A stretch of 64,000 bases of DNA from Heracleum sosnowskyi (GCA_030848705.1 CM061238.1:46663133-46727132); one strand, 5' to 3'; counted from the stretch's first letter, positions 1 to 12,535 are shown. The notes: a model not told the origin generated them from the letters alone. Made by a program: numbers and translations.

Positions 1-327
1 GATCTCTTTAGCAGACTTGCATGCAATTACTCTGTTGGACATGACAGCATCAAGACTACTGTGCAAGATGTTCTTTATCTTTGGTTCTCTGAGTACATGA
101 TCTTTTTCTTCTGGAGTCCAGTCACTCTTGGCCTTGACCACATAATGTTCAGGTACAGTGTCTGTTCGTTCTACAATTCTTGTAGGAATATATGGTCCAT
201 CACGAATCCTGTCCAAATAGTCAGGATCCATATCCTCCAGGTACATTAACATCTTTACCTTCTATGTTGGATATTCTGATTTCTTCAGGATGGGAATTTT
301 CATGCTTTCATACTTTGTTGTCGACAT
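1..327 (-). pseudogene. Element A': N-terminal part of Sirevirus gag, cut by window edge
   Basis: Reading leftward from the ATG at 325-327, the product starts MSTTKYESMKIPIL and stays collinear with the intact Gag of element A (17585-19897), including the GPYIP and TVPEHYVVKAKS stretches. This is the N-terminal part of a Ty1/copia Gag, the structural particle protein. An in-frame TAG (plus-strand cta at 262-264) near codon 22 breaks it, so this copy is dead or needs another start. The start is the first ATG after the LTR and primer-binding site. The rest of the element lies left of the window. Confidence 0.85.
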
Positions 328-361
328 CTTAGATCGTATCTGATTCAAATTATATCAGTTT

Positions 362-373
362 GCTCTGATACCA
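362..373 (-). promoter_or_regulatory. Primer-binding site of element A' (initiator tRNA-Met type)
   Basis: On the minus strand this reads TGGTATCAGAGC, the usual plant initiator tRNA-Met primer site. It lies two bases inside the LTR end at 376 and about 35 bases before the gag ATG. Confidence 0.9.
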
Positions 374-375
374 AT

Positions 376-974
376 TGTTGCCCAGTAATAAACAATTGTA
401 GAAGGGGGGTTGAATACAATTGTATAAGATTCTCGACTTAATAAGATATGAATCACAAATATGAAAGAATGATAACAGCTTTATTAAATCTGATATAAAA
501 CTGTTACAAACTCTCTCAAGAAATTCTGTGTTCTTGAGAGCTGCTAGGATACAAAAACTCTCTCAAGAAATTCTGATGTTCTTGAGAGCTTCTAGATTAC
601 AAAAATAATCGAGTGTGTTATCGATTATGTTCACTCTCTCTATCTCACATAAATCGAAACCTAAAACTGTGTTTATATACTACACAGCTTCTCTATCAAT
701 GATAAGTCCTAATCAATTATAAAGATTGAAACCTATCCTTAATCGATAGCTACATTACTACAAACCAGGAACCAACAGAATAATCTTCCTTATTTAACTA
801 GACTCCAAATATAACTCAAAGTAGGAATCCTGATCAGCTTCCAGTCCTGATGATCATTCCTGATCCCAGTCCTGATATTCATTCTGATCCTGACGACCAT
901 GCAATCCTGATGATGTCAGCAATCCTGATCAGTTGAAGTCTAGATCCTGACGATCATTGAATCCTGATCTTACA
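376..974 (-). mobile_element. 5' LTR of element A' (A-like Sirevirus)
   Basis: On the minus strand the segment runs from TGTAAGATCAGGATTC (974) to TACTGGGCAACA (376). It has the same order of landmarks as the A LTR: clusters of ATCAGGA, two copies of a ctcaagaaattctg block, then the C-rich hairpin at 392-423. It is 599 bp against 636 bp in A and clearly diverged, so it is an older or sister-subfamily copy. Its target duplication cannot be checked because the other end is outside the window. Confidence 0.85.
392..423 (-). other. LTR hairpin, A' copy
   Basis: The arms ACAATTGTA (392-400) and TACAATTGT (415-423) pair over 9 bp around a loop that is C-rich on the element strand. Arms and placement match the A LTRs. 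Confidence 0.7.
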
Positions 975-999
975 AAGAAGAAGACTGTTCAACCACTTG

Positions 1000-2040
1000 T
1001 GCATGCAAAAGTTCTTAATCAACATGGGTTTTGAATAAATGTTCCTGTAGATCAGCTATGTGAGCTAACAACATTGTAATGTATGTGTCTGTGTGTGCAT
1101 TCACTTGAATTTATCTTGTAAGTGTATCACTCATCTCACGTGCATGTGTTTCACTTAGTGTTTGACTCACATCACTCAACATTAGCTGTCTGTTTGCTCC
1201 TTTTTGATCAGTACCTACATTGAAAAACACCCAAGCCTCTTCAAGAGAGGTCAATGGTGGTGCAATGGGAGTTCGCAAATCCCGATCCTCAATCATGTCT
1301 ATCAAATCACTTGTAATTGAAATCTGAATTGCTTCAATGATAGACTGACCAAGTTGCCTTCCACTTTCTCCAGATAAATCTGCGAGTGGAAATCCCTTTA
1401 AGGAGCCAGAGATGTTCCCTCTGGGAGGGGATAAAATGATTCTATTTTAATTTGGCAAAGAATCAGATTTTCCCTCTGATGCATGTGAATGCACTTCTAC
1501 CATAACAATGGTAGGCACTGTAACTAGTTGCAGGTGCTCTGATTTCACTGTGTCCTGAGTTTCATCTAATGAAATTGTCTTCTCCCATTGTGAGTAATGA
1601 GAGTGTGCTTGACTCAGTACAAAGTGCCATGACCCGATGACGAATTTCAATAGATTCATCCTGTTGAGAGAATGTCTCTAGAAACAGTTCATTGACCATT
1701 TCAAAGTCCATATCCTGTTGAGAGGATACAGACGGGCTGACAGATGCCTCAGTATTTGTTGAATTTCTTTAGAGAAGGCAGAGATTTGGAACCACTCATT
1801 GTTTCAATCAAAATACTTCTTTGTTTAACAGTTGATTTCTGTTCAGGCTGAGAGGTCAAGAAAGTTGTAGACTTATTGTTTGGCTCTAAGACCTGGGATA
1901 GAGATTGTGGATCTACAATCCCTTGGTCAGCCGTAACAACCACTTGGGTTCGGCAACAATAAAAAAAGTGGATAGAGAGATAGAAAGTAATACCTGAATT
2001 GGATTTGACACTGAAGTTCCAGCTAAACAAGAGCTAGAGC
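1000..2040 (-). pseudogene. Element B: env-like 3' ORF remnant
   Basis: Several short open stretches on the minus strand (1305-1111, 1659-1447, 2030-1749) lie downstream of B pol, where Sireviruses carry an env-like ORF. They include VVVTADQGIVDPQSLSQVLEP and the segment SILIETMSGSKSLPSLKKF. The Ser/Thr/Pro/Gln-rich style resembles the env-like protein of A, but I could not align them residue by residue. Stops and frameshifts separate them, so nothing functional remains. An unrelated inserted sequence cannot be excluded for 975-1110. Confidence 0.4.
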
Positions 2041-2418
2041 AGAAATAATATATACAAATACTACCAGTAGAAAACTAAAGAAATAAAATAAAATAAAATA
2101 AAATAAAATGCAGAAAATATTTACATGAACTATAGAAGAATATTCGAATATTTTAAAATAAAAGATTTTCAATAAAAATAGATTTCTCTACAATTTTAAC
2201 TTGTAAAATTTGAGAAAAATATTTTTAGAGAAAATAATTCATCTTCACTTACTCAAACTAAGAAGCTTAACATTTAGACAAGAAATGGCAATAACATACA
2301 ATCAATCTATATAAGAGAAAATGAGATGATAAAATAAATTTACAAGTGATTTAAAAATATATACCACAAATGAACACTTGTAAATTTAATTAAGAACAAA
2401 CACAAAAAATAAACAGAG
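2041..2418. other. AT-rich spacer of element B between pol and env-like remnant
   Basis: I see no ORF here. The spacer is strongly AT-rich and carries a pentanucleotide run (aaaat)n near 2081-2109. This is the region where A and E also have a long pol/env spacer. Confidence 0.5.
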
Positions 2419-2932
2419 TTAATCACTAAAACTATTTAACATACCCAATTTACCAACCAATCTGGTAAATGTGGATTCATCAAGAGATTTAGTGAAAATA
2501 TCTGTTGTTTGTTCCTCTATGGGTACAAAGTGTAACTCCACAGTACCATTCATGACATGCTCTCGGATAAAATGATACCTGATGTCAATGTGCTTGGTCC
2601 TCGAGTGCTGAACAGGGTTGTTGGAGATTGCTATGGCACTTGTATTGTCACATAGAATTGGAATTGTATTCAATACAAAGCCATAATCTCGAAGTTGATT
2701 CCTTATCCATAAGATTTGAGCACAACAACTTCCAGCATCAATATATTCGCTTCTGCTGTAAAATTGGAAATTGTTTGCTGTTTCTTGCTGTACCAGGAAA
2801 TCAATCTGCTACCTAGGAATTGACAACTCCCGGAGGTGCTTTTGCTATCAACAACACTACCTGCATAATCTGAATCTGTATATCCAACAAGGTTAAAACC
2901 AGATTCTTTAGGGTACCAGATACCTAGATTAG
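2419..2932 (-). pseudogene. Element B: C-terminal RNase H part of pol
   Basis: The minus strand encodes the end of a copia Pol: CDNTSAIAISNNPVQHSRTKHIDI, HFIREHVMNGTVELHFVP and the closing DIFTKSLDESTF. These are the RNase H and C-terminal motifs. The upstream part ([14 protein letters not shown]) is present, but a frameshift occurs near 2753 inside the AEAEYI motif region. The segment joins the rest of B pol (4232-6946) once the solo LTR between them is removed; the shared duplication ATTAG marks the junction. Confidence 0.85.
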
Positions 2933-4236
2933 TGTTAGGTCCCGATAAGTTTGTAGAAAGGGGGTTGAATACAAACTATACCGTTTTATCGAATTTGTTC
3001 GTTTAATATTAAACAATTCAAGAACAAATAATTGCGGAATAAACTGAAACAATATTCAAGTTAAATATAACTTATATTAAACTTGAAGGGTGTTACAATT
3101 TGAGTACAGATTACAGAGTTCTTAATAAAACAAACCTAGAATAAATTCGACATGAATTTATCTATTTTTGTAATAAAAAGGATCAAATACTAAAAAGTAG
3201 TTCGATATAATTTCTAGGGATTATGATCCGCTAGATTGTCAAAGCAGTACAAGTGATCTAATTCTATTGGATTAAATGTTACAAACAACTCAAGAATTAA
3301 TATCACTGTAAAAGAATAGCTTGGACAGTTTGAAAGAAGTAATGGCAGAAGTAAATGAATGTGATGATATAGTTCATTCTGTCTTGAATTCTTTACGTGT
3401 GCCTTTGTCTTTTGATCACACTTGTATTTAATCACATCAACAGACATGTCTTCCACACGCCAAGCAATTCCTTTTGATTTGTACTAAGAAGACTTAGCAG
3501 AAATGCCTTGGAAGACATTCGGGAAGATTCATATTGAATGTAGAAGACATTCGGGAAGACTAAGAAATTAACTAATAAGATTTAGAAAATGCCTAGGAAG
3601 ACAATCAGGAAGATTACCCTTGACAGTCTTCTTAGTTCATTTTCTAAGTCTTCTTAGTTATGTTTTCATTCTATTTTAAATAAATATTTAAATAATTAAA
3701 TATTAAATTAATTCTTAAAAGAATCAATTTAAAAAATAAATTACTTATCAGAAATAATTATTTAAAAGAGAATAAAACCAATTCCTTGTCTTAAGAAGAA
3801 ATTCTTGAACCACTAAAATTAGAAGAAGAGATAACACTTGTAGAACGTTGACACTCAATGTACTGTCTGGTTCATGAGTGAGTAACGACAATGTCTGTTC
3901 TTCATCCGTTTGACTTTAAGCAGTGGTCCATTTTCTTTTCCCTTTTCTTTAAACACTGTAGCATGTACATTTGCTGTCACACTTTGAAATCTCTGTCACT
4001 TTAATAAATCCACTGATATTGAATACTTCACTGAGGCTTGATCAATAAATTGAACTTTTTTCAATGTAGAATTACTTCAAGACTGTAGATGACATTAACC
4101 TTCATTCTCTTGACATATATTATCTTCTGAGATTCCTATGACATATGAATTTATTATTTACTTATTAAATCTTAGTTTATGTTGAGTAGAATCCTCGGTG
4201 TTTACAAATAGGCTTTTACATATGCCTTTCAATTAG
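2928..4236 (-). mobile_element. Solo LTR (1,299 bp) with target duplication ATTAG
   Basis: The LTR spans 2933-4231. On the minus strand it starts TGAAAGGCATATG and ends CGGGACCTAACA. ATTAG stands directly outside both ends (2928-2932 and 4232-4236), and B pol reads continuously across the join. There is no internal region, so it is a solo LTR left by LTR-LTR recombination. The Sirevirus C-rich hairpin lies at 2948-2977, near the LTR 3' end. A repeated AGACATTCGGGAAGA motif occurs around 3505-3620. Its family is otherwise not represented in the window. Confidence 0.9.
2948..2977 (-). other. LTR hairpin, solo-LTR family
   Basis: The arms AGTTTGTA (2948-2955) and TACAAACT (2970-2977) pair over 8 bp. 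The loop is C-rich on the minus strand. The outer stem bases differ from those in A, C and E, yet pairing is kept. Confidence 0.7.
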
Positions 4237-6946
4237 GTGTACCCTTAAGATATCTCAAGATTCTTTTTACAGCAACGAGATGCAAATCAGGTCTACTTGC
4301 AGTAAGATAGAGTAAGGAGCCAATCATACCTATGTAGCTTGTAACATCTACCTTGATAGAATTTTCACAAGCTCCAAGTTTGACGGCTGTAGATGATGGT
4401 GTTCTTGCTGATGCTGAATCTTCCATGTGATATTTCTTGAGGAGTTCTTTAAGATACTTGGATTGACAAATAAATAAACCATCCACTCGTTAATAGAGTT
4501 GTAATCCAAGAAAGAATTTTAGCTCACCCATCAAACTCATTTCAAACTTACTCTGCATTAGCTTAGCAAATCTCTTACAGAGATTATCATTAGTAGACCC
4601 AAATATTATATCATCCACATAGACTTGGACTAATATTATATCATTTTTATGCTTTTTAGAAAAGAGAGTTTTGTCTATGACACATCTAGTAAAACCATTT
4701 TCAATAAGAAAACCAGAAAGAGTGTCATACCATTTTCTTGGGCCTTGTCTGAGACCATAGATAGCCTTAAAAAGAAAGTAGACAATGTCCAGCAACTCCT
4801 GATTTTCAAAGCCAGGGGGCTGTTCTACATACACTTCTTCATCCAGCTCACCATTCAGGAATGCACTCTTAACATCCATTTGATATACTTTAAAGTTTGA
4901 GTATGCTGCAAATGCTAAGAACATCCTGATGGCCTCAAGCCTTGCCACTGGTGCATAGGTTTCATCAAAATCAATGCCTTCATCTTGTGAATACCCTTGA
5001 GTAACCAGCCTTGCTTTGTTTCTTGTTACTATGCCATCTTCATCTAATTTGTTTATGAATACCCACCGAGTACCAACTACTTTCTTGTTCTTTGGTCTAG
5101 GTACCAGCTTCCAAACTTGTTGTTGTTCAAATTGATTGAGTTCATCTTGCATAGCAATCACCCAATCAGGATCAATCAGTGCTTCCTCAATTTTCTTTGG
5201 TTCCATTTCAGAAAGAAACCCTGAATAATGACATTCATTTTGAGTAGCACTTCTAGTTCTGACTCCAACACCTGGATCACCAATAATCAGCTCAAAAGGA
5301 TGAGCTCTATTCCAAACTGTTTGTCTTGGAAGATTTGATCTTGATGATTCACCTTGTTCTTCATTATGGTGTTGTGAATGACTAGTTGACCCTTCATTTC
5401 CTCCCCCTGAGTTGTTGCCAGATGGTCTTGGTGATTCTTCTCCAGTGTTAGTGGTATCTCCATTGTTACCAATGTTTCCACCACCATCACCACCACCATT
5501 ATCATCATTGTCATTGTTATCATCATCAACAATCTCAGGTGGATTCACATCATCTGAATCTGAATCTGACATGTCATCAAACTTCAGTTTCTCAGATGGA
5601 TCTTTTGTTTGGATACTAGGGAGTTTAGTGTCATCAAATGTAACATTGACACTTTCTTTGACTTGGTGTAGATCAGTTATATACACCCTGTAAGATCTTC
5701 TGTAGTAACCAACAAAGATTGCTTCATGTGCTTTGGCCTCGAACTTGCCACATCGAACATCTCCATCTTTAAGCATGAAGCACTTGGCACCGAATACATG
5801 AAAATATTTGAGTGTTGGTTTCTTGTCATTCATAATCTCAAAAGGTGTCTTCATTAAGTCCTTGTTGATTAAGGTTCGATTTTGGATATAACAAGCAGTA
5901 TTTACAGCTTCAGCCCAAAAGTACATTGGAAGTTTTGATTTTCTTAACATTGTTCTTGCAGCTTCAATTAATGTACGATTCTTCCTTTCTACAACTCCAT
6001 TCTGTTGAGGAGTTCTAGGGGCTGGGTATTGTCTTGTTATCCCTTTGTCTACATAAAAGTCATTTAGGACTGCATTCTTGAATTCAGTTCCATTATCTGA
6101 CCTTATTGCTCTAACTGGAAACTTAGAATCCAGCTCAATCAACTTTACATGATCAATCACCATTTGTGGAGTTTCATCCTTGGAATGTATGAATAAAATC
6201 CATGTGTATTTGGAATAGTCATCGACAAACACAAGAGCATATTATGTCTTTGACATTGACATTACATTAACTGGACCGAACAAATCCATGTGCAGTAACT
6301 GATGATGTTCAGTTATTGTAGATGTATCAGTGTCCTTGTGAGATGCTTTCTTTAACTTCCCTTTCTGACATGCCTCACACAGTCCTTCCTGTGTAAATTC
6401 CATTTGAGGCAACCCTCTCACCAACTCCCTCTTGACTAGAGAGTTCATTGTTTTGAAGTTGAGGTGAGACAACTTCTTGTGCCATAGCCAAATCTCATTT
6501 GATGAAGCTTTAGCATAAAAACAATTGACTTCATCCTTGCATCCAAAGTACAGGTCAGTTATGAACAAGTTTCCTTTCCTTACTCCTTGAAGAGCAGGCT
6601 TTAGATTCTTCTTGTGTAAGATCTTGCACTTCTCTTTGTCAAAGTGAAAAGCATATCCCATGTCACAGAATTGATTGATACTAAGAAGATTGTGCTTAAG
6701 ACCTTCCACAACAGATACATCTTCAATGATAACATTTCCAGTTTTCAAACAGCCATATACTTCAGTTATACCCTTGTTGTTATCTCCAAAGTTAACCACT
6801 GGGCTAGCTTTCTCAACCACATTTAATAGCAGGGCTCTATCTCCGGTCATATGCCTTGAACATCCACTGTCCAGAATCCACACAACCTGGTTCACCTGTT
6901 TCACACCCTGCACTATCAAATTGATTAGACATTCTTCGGAACCCAA
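4232..6946 (-). pseudogene. Element B: pol (protease, integrase, reverse transcriptase)
   Basis: The minus strand encodes a nearly complete copia Pol in one frame. Order: protease WILDSGCSRHMTGD, pre-integrase [10 protein letters not shown], integrase with SDNGTEF and [15 protein letters not shown], a long acidic Asp/Asn/Gly linker (about 5400-5560), then reverse transcriptase with [15 protein letters not shown] and YVDDIIFGS motifs. Two in-frame stops break it: TAA at 6242-6244 before the integrase catalytic region, and a stop at 4490-4492 after FLGLQLY. The solo LTR at 2933-4231 then ends the frame. B is therefore inactive, though its frame is better preserved than those of C or D. Confidence 0.9.
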
Positions 6947-7217
6947 GCTTGGTTGGGTCCGACATATTTAAAGAATTGACCTTTGTCAGACAAAACAACA
7001 TTCTTGATTTTAACTACTTCAACCTCCTTAATGAAAGAGCATTTCCACTTATAACCAGCCTTAACAAATTTCTGATTAGGCTTGGGTATAAATGTGTCCA
7101 CTCTAACTTTAGGAGGACTAGCAGTTTTGGATCTAGCATGTTTCTTATGATTTACATGTTGACGGGGAGCAGTCTTCTCATTTGATGCATGCTTACTATT
7201 AAAATAAACATACATGA
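6925..7217 (-). pseudogene. Element B: C-terminal end of gag
   Basis: The minus-strand product ends NQAWVPKNV, matching the WVPK ending of the other Sirevirus Gags here. It is Lys/Arg-rich and precedes the pol frame by a short overlap. The pol frame is shifted relative to gag (+2). The rest of gag was separated by the insertion of element C at 7217/7218. Confidence 0.75.
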
Positions 7218-8926
7218 TGTTAGGGTTGATACATTTGGAATGATGATAACAAAATACTCAAGACAAGAATTTGATCATGATACCGAAACTGATTGTCAGA
7301 AAGCTAGTTCATAGAAGCCGATAAATCAGGAAGCTAACTAGAAGGCATTTTATCTTTCCAAGGTCTAAGAGCCACATAAAATGAATGGAAGATATTTTGT
7401 CATCAAGTTAGGAAGCAATTCAGAAGCAAGCCAATAGACGTCTAATCAAGCACCAAGTGTTTCAGTGGTAAGCCTTCCTAAACAACTCAGTAATGGTGAA
7501 TCAATAATGATGACAAGATGTTTTATCTAAAGATGAAACTAAGTGTATCTGTTCTACGGATAAAGCTATGGAAATCTTATTTCATCTACGGATACGAGCT
7601 GAAAACATCAAATGCCATCAACGAATAGAAGCTGAGGACATCTTATCTCATCTACGAATAAAAGCTGAGGACATCATATCTACGGATAAAAGCTGAAAGA
7701 AGTCGATCTACAGATACAGCTGAGGATGTCATGTTTTATCTATGGATGCAGCTAAGGAGGTCATGGTCTATCTATGGATGCAGCCAAGAATGTCATGTCC
7801 CATCTATGGATACAGTTATGGAATATTACTTCTACGGATATTCTAAGATTACCTTTCTACGGATAATTGACGTAGAATGGTAGTCTACGGATAAGGAATT
7901 AATACGCCTACTGATGTTCCTCTCATTCAACATGAAAAACAAATCTATGTAAAGGAATCTTTTGAAGTTTTCCTTATTTAATAGGTTGAATAGAGGACAA
8001 TCTCGAGATCATCATTACACACCCGTGACTAAAGGATGTTGGATAATGACGCAAAAGATGTATGGAATAGGGAGTCAAATTGTAAATATTCGAAGGCTCA
8101 AATTCCTACAAATGAAATGTGAATTCATCCATTATCTTTTATGTCTCGATGGATAAATAAGAGTTAAAGCAGCTACATAGAAGTTTACCTTCTAACTGGA
8201 CACAAAGGAAAAGCTTGACAAGCATGATGACCTATATGCAATACTACATGTTCACTTATCGCAGCTGATAGTGACTTGACAGTCGGGTAACCAAGGAAAT
8301 GTCTCTTTCATGCAGATGTCACATGGGCTTGGAAGCTAGGTCAATTGCATGGACATAGTAATTTTTGAAAAGAGAAGCATAATCAATCAGAAAGCACCAT
8401 TTGGGACTATACAAGTTTATCTGTGATGCCAGCCAAGGCATTTCCCGAATAGGATAGTTTCTGAGACGAGCATGTGAACAAGCAGAACCAAAAATGTAAT
8501 ATTTTATTATGTTGTAGGTTTTTTTTGTAACACACAGTCGATGTATATAAGACTGTGTGTAGTAGCATAGAATATGTGGAAGAGAGCACAAAGCTGAATG
8601 TAAAAACACTTAGGCTCTCTTTCATCATCTGTGTAAGCAGCTGGAGTTTGTTGAAAAACAAAACCAGAGAATTCTTCAATATACACCTCAGGTGGGCTTT
8701 TTCCGAGAAACCCACCTGAAAATTTTAAAAAGTTTGCTTGTCTCATGCATTTCTTTTTAACTCGAAGAATTCATTTATGTTCACGGTTTGACTCAATTTT
8801 AGTTAATTTGCAAGCACATATGTTCATACTGTAAAAAGTTTGAAAAAGTTTTGTAAAATTAACTAGATTGTATTCAACCCCCCCCCCCCCTTCTACAATC
8901 TAGGTTGCATTGTTCTGGGAATAACA
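7218..8926 (+). mobile_element. 5' LTR of element C (1,709 bp)
   Basis: The LTR runs from TGTTAGGGTTGATAC to GGGAATAACA and is followed by a primer-binding site. The first part (about 7550-7890) is an irregular array of the motif ATCTACGGATA, roughly ten copies. A long C run with the LTR hairpin sits at 8863-8903. The insertion cut gag of element B; the five bases before it are CATGA, but the matching right-hand copy is not in the window. Small ORFs inside the LTR show no coding signal. Confidence 0.85.
8863..8903 (+). other. LTR hairpin, element C
   Basis: The arms CTAGATTGTA (8863-8872) and TACAATCTAG (8894-8903) pair perfectly over 10 bp. The loop is TTCAA, a long C run, then TTC. Confidence 0.75.
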
Positions 8927-8928
8927 AT

Positions 8929-8940
8929 TGGTATCATAGC
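8929..8940 (+). promoter_or_regulatory. Primer-binding site of element C
   Basis: TGGTATCATAGC matches the initiator tRNA-Met site with one change (G to T at the ninth base). It starts two bases after the LTR end. Confidence 0.8.
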
Positions 8941-8987
8941 AAGCTTCAAACATACCTGAAGTTTAAAGATCAAAAGCAACTGCAACC

Positions 8988-10834
8988 ATGGAAAGAGGTG
9001 ACAACAAAGAAGCTGGGAAAGATGAATCAGTTCCAAGTGTTCTTCTCAAATGTTCTAAAGACACAAGAGAAGTCAAACACAAGGGCAACAAGATTATTTT
9101 CAATAATCTTGTCCATGGCATGTGTGAAGATTTCCTGAGTATCAAATCTCATATCAATCAAGGGGATATCTTTCATACAATTCATGGAGTAACTGAGCAA
9201 GTTCAAGAGAAAAGATTGTACCTACTCACACAGAAGCCTGACGTGTTTCACTATGAAGAGGGTGAAGAGCTGTCTAACTTTCTTTCAAGATTTCAGAACT
9301 TTTTACAATATTCAAAGAAGTGTGGGAAGGAGTTGTCAAACAAGGACTCAAACTTGATGTTTGCAAAATCTTTACCCAGAAATTGGTAGCATATCTCTGT
9401 GTTTATCAAAAACACCCTTAAGTTCAATGATCTAAATCTTAGCGATTTGTTAAGAACTCTTGAAGGCATCAATCTTGAGGCTATGCAGGATGCAACGATT
9501 ATCAGTGAAAAGGGGAGACAGAAACCAGAGATGTGGTCATCTCCAACCAAGATTTGAAAAAAGAGGAGAGAACAGAAGCAACAAGCTCAACATTCAACTT
9601 GAAGATCTGTGAATGTAACAGAACCACATCAGACAAGGGCAAGGAAGGAATGGCACTGGAAGATGAAGTCCTTCTTGCGCAAAGGGTTTCAGCTGAAGAG
9701 GGTTGTTCAACATCAACAGAGGAATCTATCAACCTTGTACCCACCGCCTATGAAAATCAAGAAGCAAGTTCAACCAGAAATCAGGTATTTTCTCTGGAGC
9801 CAACTAAGCATGTTAAAGAAGTATGTTGCAGCACTACAATGAGTTTATTTGATGAATTACATGTTGTGCGTATTTCCTTTAACAATCTCATTGAAGAAAA
9901 TGTCAGACTCAAAGCAACTAATGTTATGCTTAGTGAGATAAATGCTATGTTGGAAACTCAAGTCTCTGAGTTTGAGGAAACACTTGGTGATTGCATGAAT
10001 GTTAAACATGAACTTGAGGCTGTCTTAAAAAGAGAAGTGGTTTTGAAAGAGCAGCTGAGAAAGGAACAAGAGGTTATTGCAAGATGGAATAATTCCAGTT
10101 ACATTGTGTCCAACATTATCAAATCTCAAGGAATGGACACATTTTGTAAAGAGACCTAGAATTGCAATAACAAGAAGCTAGAGGATGTGGAGACTGCTCC
10201 AAAGATGGTAAAACCATTTAGGAGTAATCAGACTCTAGAGAAACTGAGCAATAAGGTTGGACCAGGTTTCAAAAACCGTGTTCAATCATTAAGAAGCAAA
10301 ACCATCAAGGAAGAAGAGTCGGAGGCAGATGAAGAGGAAAGCATGAATGAACCAACAATGATTGACTGTAATAGCAGCTACCCATCAGAAGAAAGATCTT
10401 CCAGAAAGCCCTGTATTCGATGTGGTAGAGTTAATCACTTGTATACTTCTTGAAAATTTGTTCACACAAGGTCTACTCAACTGCCTATGACTGATATGCC
10501 TGTCATGCATCACATTTTTGCTCACAATGCTCGAGATTCAACAAGATATGCTAACATGCCATTTGTTCCTCATCCATATTGGTATGAATTCAATATGCCT
10601 CAGATGTCATGGAGCATGCTTGACTTGAATGATCTGTATGCTCAAACATTTCCTTGTCGAGCATCAAATTTTGATATTTTAGAGCAACATGTGGATGCTA
10701 ATCTTTCAAAGTCAGTACCAAGGGATGAAAATGGTTTGAATCCCTTGAAGCCCAAAGCTCAGAAAGAGAAGATGATAGTCATAAAAGCTAAAAAGCCAAA
10801 GCTCAAGGAAACTTGGGTACCTAAGCCTGCTTGA
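8988..10834 (+). pseudogene. Element C: gag, broken
   Basis: The ATG at 8988 follows the primer-binding site. The first stretch runs to a TAG at 9387-9389 and then continues in frame as HISVFIKNTLKFNDL to about 9558, so at least one stop codon is inside. Later pieces at 9533-10159 (coiled-coil-like, LETQVSEFEETLGD), 10187-10453 (knuckle-like CIRCGRVNHLYTS, cut by a stop where the last Cys region would be) and 10487-10834 (ending KETWVPKPA) show the normal Gag order in several frames. The protein is a structural Gag in origin but cannot be made whole. Confidence 0.8.
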
Positions 10835-12257
10835 TTTGGTTTTGAAAGTGTGCATGAGGAAGATATGGAAACTCTAGATTCCTACTAGAGTTTCTATCCT
10901 GCTCACTGAATGCTCAGAGGAACGTAGCCCCTCTACTGGTATGTAGAGATGATATTTGTAGTCATGATTAAGTAATGAAGCATGACTTTGGCAAACAATA
11001 TCATCAGTTAGGGTTGAAGCACTAGTTGATGGATATAAGCATAACTTGCTGTGTATCAATCAAGCATGTGACAAAGGAAACTTTGTATTTGTAGCCTGCA
11101 TTGTCTATCGATAAAAAGACAATGAAGTGGTAAGCACTGGACACTTGATAGAAAAGTGTATGCAGCTGATTACAATTCTGCTTTGGTGGATTGTGTGCCT
11201 TGACCTCTTTGTGATAAGGCAAAATCAGGACAATAGTAACCAGTGCATAAGAAGCTGTCTGAAGGAAGAATCTTGATTAGAGGAACCCCAAGTTTTGCCA
11301 AGGATGGGTTAAATGATGCATTCCATTAAGGGAAGCAATAGAAGACCTCTATCAAGAACGAGACATATCATACGTTTGATAAACTCTTTCAGCCACTACA
11401 CATGAAATCTCCTCAAAGGATTTAGCTCAAGAATTCATTGTGAAGAGGTCTTATGAAACAAATGGCAATATCTGCAGGGACTTTGCTTGGAAAATCAGGA
11501 TAACTCATTGAGCTCTGGAAAGTTGTGGTTGGTGCTACTTATTGCAGCCAGAATGTTTTCTTGATCATACAAGCACCTGAAGGAGGAATCATCAAATTGT
11601 GTGAACAATTGAAGCCAACAATTTTCTCTTATCACTTTCCTTAGCCAAGGAAGTAATAGAAGCTTAGCTAAAGGAGATCAGGGAATCTGTGTTGGGAAAT
11701 TACTTGAAGAACATTTAGTCCATGATCGAATACTTAACATTTCACAATTATTAAGTTTAACTGACATCTGGATAAATATTCTCAAGTAATTCACGAGTGG
11801 AAGAAAAGATCTTTGCTAGTGGAAGTAGAGGTGAAGCTGAGAATGGTGGTTTCTTCTACGTGCATTTCTGACTATCTTCCATGAGAAATGGCAACCATTT
11901 ATAGAGGAAAATATGCAGCCATCCATGGTATCTTATGTTCTTCTCTGAAGGGTTTTCTGTTTGGAACATCTACTTAGGGGGAGCATTTCTCAGAAAGTGT
12001 TAATCTACTTCTGCAACTTCAAGAAGATATCCTGTCAAAGATCAAATCTCTTATCTACTCAGAAGCTCGGTTTGGGTAAGCAACTCAAGAAGAGTGCATG
12101 TAGCTGGAAAAACCTACAGGGTTTTGAATCACTGAATCAACACTGTTATGGAGTCTATATAGGTTGTTTCTGATGATGCCAGAAAAATCAAACTTATTGA
12201 TGAGAGATTTCCTGGAGTTCTCATATTTGAGTTTTAGGTGGAAGGTGGTTATTGGTA
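10835..12257 (+). pseudogene. Element C: heavily decayed pol, first part
   Basis: No long frame is left, but fragments in all three frames follow the order of copia Pol: EALVDGYKHNLLCINQACDKG near 11013-11090 (between protease and integrase), then a remnant of the zinc-binding pre-integrase region near 11270-11390 (RGTPSFAKDGL and LFQPLHMKS), and VMESI followed by VSDDARKIKL near 12145-12200, the end of the integrase region. The protease signature is not readable. The A composite interrupts this sequence at 12258; the pol remnant resumes at 29017. Confidence 0.7.
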
Positions 12258-12535
12258 TGTTAGATCAGAATTCAATGATCGTCAGAAGCTAGACTCAACT
12301 GATCAGGATTGCTGACGTCATCAGTATTGCATGGTCATCAGTATTTGATCAAGCGTCAGTATCTTATTGATCATCAGGATTCCTACTCAGACTATGATCA
12401 GGTTTGATCATCAGGACTTGAAGCTGATCAGGATTCCTACTTCGAGTTATATTTGGAGTCTAGATAAACATGGAAGTTTATTCTATTTGTTCCTGGTTTG
12501 TAGAATGCAGCTATCGATTAAAGATATGTTTCTAT
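12258..12535 (+). mobile_element. Truncated first LTR of composite A
   Basis: It matches the first 278 bases of the 636-bp LTR at 16899. The match stops at 12535 and the internal-region match starts at 12534, so the deletion joint has two bases (AT) of microhomology. Confidence 0.9.

Larger units (their letters stand above)
975..7217 (-). mobile_element. Element B: decayed Sirevirus, 3' half, minus strand
   Basis: Read on the minus strand, this segment holds the end of gag (7217-6925), pol (6946-2419) and remnants of an env-like ORF (about 2040-1000). Element C cuts it at 7217 and element A' cuts it at 974, so neither LTR is present. A solo LTR interrupts it at 2933-4231. This gag-pol-env-like order is typical of Sireviruses. 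Confidence 0.8.

Noticed and set aside
362..373. tRNA gene fragments
   Set aside because: All TGGTATCAGAGC matches are primer-binding sites next to LTR ends. No tRNA fold surrounds them.
7962..8715. ORFs on both strands in the C LTR as captured genes
   Set aside because: They are short, overlap on both strands, have no motif and lie within LTR boundaries set by the start, hairpin and primer site.
8879..8890. C homopolymer as a sequencing error
   Set aside because: The C run sits in the conserved hairpin loop in every family. Its exact length may be unreliable, but the feature is real.
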